A DNA stretch of 6,784 nucleotides, from assembly GCA_913058555.1 (NCBI GenBank), contig CAJXRJ010000419.1, positions 1 to 6,784 on the forward strand, given 5' to 3'. Position 1 is the stretch's first letter, and every line of letters starts with the position of its first letter. The translations under genes and the position numbers were made by a program. The notes under the pieces were generated by a model. That model was not told the DNA's origin, did no database searches, and was given only the letters and a program-made list of their open reading frames with translations. Source of the DNA: an uncultured bacterium. Lineage in GTDB: Bacteria > Planctomycetota > UBA1135 > GCA-002686595. Below are positions 5,712 through 6,784 of the stretch, in pieces.

Positions 5712-6738
5712 ATGAATCGCCCTACTTGCCTCATCGGATCCTTCCTCATGGCGGCTGCGCTTTCGCCGGTGGCGAGCGCTGACCTCATCACCTGGGGCCC
5801 CGTCCAGGACGCGACGTCCGCGACCGACGTGAGCACCAACGGTCTTCTGGTCACCGCCAAGAACCCGTGGGCAAACGCTTTCGCCCAGCCCACCGTGAAC
5901 GGCGTCATGTTTGAGGCCTTCGCCCCCCTCGGTTGGACGAACGGCGGGTGGGACCTGAACGCAGGCTCTTCTAGCGGAGACACCGAGTACGACGCCTTGC
6001 TCGACTCGGCCCGCGTGACCTCCTTTGGCTCGGCCGGCAACCCCACGGGCTGGGGCGCCATTCAGCTTGACACGCTTGGGACGCTGACCATCGGCGCCCA
6101 GTACGAAATTCAGGTCTGGTACTCCGACCAGCGCACGGGCAACGGCACCAACATGCTCTTTGACCGTGAGATGACGCTGAGCTCCGCCACCGGCGCAGCA
6201 ACGCTGTCCGGCGGCGAAGTACAGAACCTCGCGGCCCTCACCCAGGGGCCCAACTCGGGCCTCCTGAACGCAGACCCCAATGACACCAACGGCGCCGGCG
6301 ACACGATCCTCGGCTCCTTCGTGACCGGCACGTTCACGCGCACGACAAGCGAGCCGCTCTACCTGCTCGTGCTTGGCACCCATCCCGCTTCGGTGAACCT
6401 GCGCCCCCACGTCAACGCCTTCCAGATCCGCGCGATCACGTCGGGCCCCATCGGCACGAACTACTGCATGGCCGCGGCCAACTCGTCGGGGCAGACCGGA
6501 GCCATGTCCGCGTCCGGAACCCTGAGCGTCGCCTCGAACGATGTGACGATCACGGCCTCCAACCTGCCCCCCAGTCAGTTCGGCATCTTCGTGACGTCCA
6601 TGACCCAGGCCTTCGTGCCGGGCGGCAACGGCTCCAGCAACGGCAACATTTGCCTCGGCGGCGTCATCGGCCGCTACAGCGGCCCTGGCCAGATCCTGAG
6701 CACCGGAGCGACGGGCACGTTCTCACTCCCCATCGACC
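5712..6738 (+). CDS. Exported protein with N-terminal beta-rich domain and C-terminal CLGG module, 3'-truncated
   Basis: The ATG at 5712 opens a frame that runs 342 codons into the right-hand adapter without a stop, so the gene is cut by the contig end. MNRPTCLIGSFLMAAALSPV with ASA at 21-23 is a clear Sec signal peptide, probably cleaved before Asp24. Residues 24-240 resemble a beta-rich domain seen in exported proteins of Planctomycetes and Verrucomicrobia: ITWGPVQDATSATDVSTNG, TVNGVMFEAF, LTIGAQYEIQVWYSDQR. This match is from memory. Residues 248-342 (GTNYC, LPPSQFGIFVTS, NICLGGVIGRYSGPGQIL, TFSLPID) are the first two thirds of the module ending the divergent beta-helix protein. By hand they are about 38% identical over 92 positions, with matching cysteines (Cys252 and Cys314). 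The missing part should carry the GETWYFQ-WHRD segment. The ATG has no strong Shine-Dalgarno. The downstream frame PVSYTHLTLPTICSV is adapter. The protein is probably extracellular; its activity is unknown. Confidence 0.85.
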
Positions 6739-6784
6739 CTGTCTCTTATACACATCTGACGCTGCCGACGATATGCAGTGTGTA
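6739..6784. other. Illumina Nextera i5 (P5-side) adapter, not biological
   Basis: Positions 6739-6757 (CTGTCTCTTATACACATCT) are the reverse complement of the Tn5 mosaic end. Positions 6758-6771 (GACGCTGCCGACGA) are the Nextera read-1 sequence in reverse complement. Positions 6772-6779 (TATGCAGT) match the reverse complement of i5 index N506, and GTGTA is the start of the P5 oligo complement. Genomic sequence ends at 6738, inside the last gene. Confidence 0.99.

Noticed and set aside
5514..6410. Minus-strand 298-codon open frame opposite the last gene
   Set aside because: The plus-strand frame from 5712 has a signal peptide and a module shared with the beta-helix protein. The antisense frame is Gly/Arg/Val-rich without recognisable motifs.
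31..6757. 19-bp terminal inverted repeats resembling a composite Tn5-type transposon
   Set aside because: They are the engineered mosaic ends of the Nextera adapters, flanked by read primers and indices. There is no transposase and no 9-bp target duplication.

Overview
This is a 6.7-kb contig of high-GC bacterial DNA. Both ends carry untrimmed Illumina Nextera adapter, so the biological insert is only 50..6738. The organism is most likely a member of the Planctomycetota, possibly the marine Poly30/Saltatorellus-type lineage. That assignment rests on family recall: a secreted beta-helix protein and a second exported protein both end in a C-terminal module (YC ... CLGGxIGR ... GPGQIL) that I associate with that group. 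Start sites with weak or no Shine-Dalgarno sequence and the GC-rich third positions fit. It is an inference; no marker gene is present.

Layout from left to right: (1) 1..49, adapter. (2) 50..473, minus strand: the N-terminal 141 codons of fliO, a membrane component of the flagellar export gate, cut off by the contig edge. It is preceded by an essentially perfect sigma-54 (RpoN) -24/-12 promoter at 511..527. (3) A 235-bp divergent intergenic region holding that promoter and several dyads, one a perfect 8+2+8 inverted repeat at 643..660. (4) 709..2259 and 2282..3787, plus strand: two tandem paralogues, 22 bp apart and roughly 55-60% identical. Each is a membrane-anchored, probably periplasmic, beta-sandwich protein of unknown function. 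(5) A 13-bp convergent junction with a short hairpin. (6) 3801..5402, minus strand: a secreted right-handed beta-helix protein with a choice-of-anchor-Q-like segment and the C-terminal module. (7) A 309-bp divergent intergenic region. (8) 5712..6738, plus strand: an exported protein with a clear signal peptide and the first part of the same C-terminal module, truncated by the contig end. (9) 6739..6784, adapter.

Functionally, the left edge is the start of a flagellar export-apparatus operon under sigma-54 control; fliP, fliQ and fliR would be expected just outside. The rest is a group of cell-envelope or secreted proteins. The tandem pair looks like a small two-gene operon. The beta-helix gene and the last gene are divergent and share a terminal module, which suggests a common export, anchoring or surface-display route rather than a common biochemical activity. 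I see no CRISPR, tRNA, rRNA or genuine mobile element. The transposon-like inverted termini are the Tn5 mosaic ends of the library adapters.
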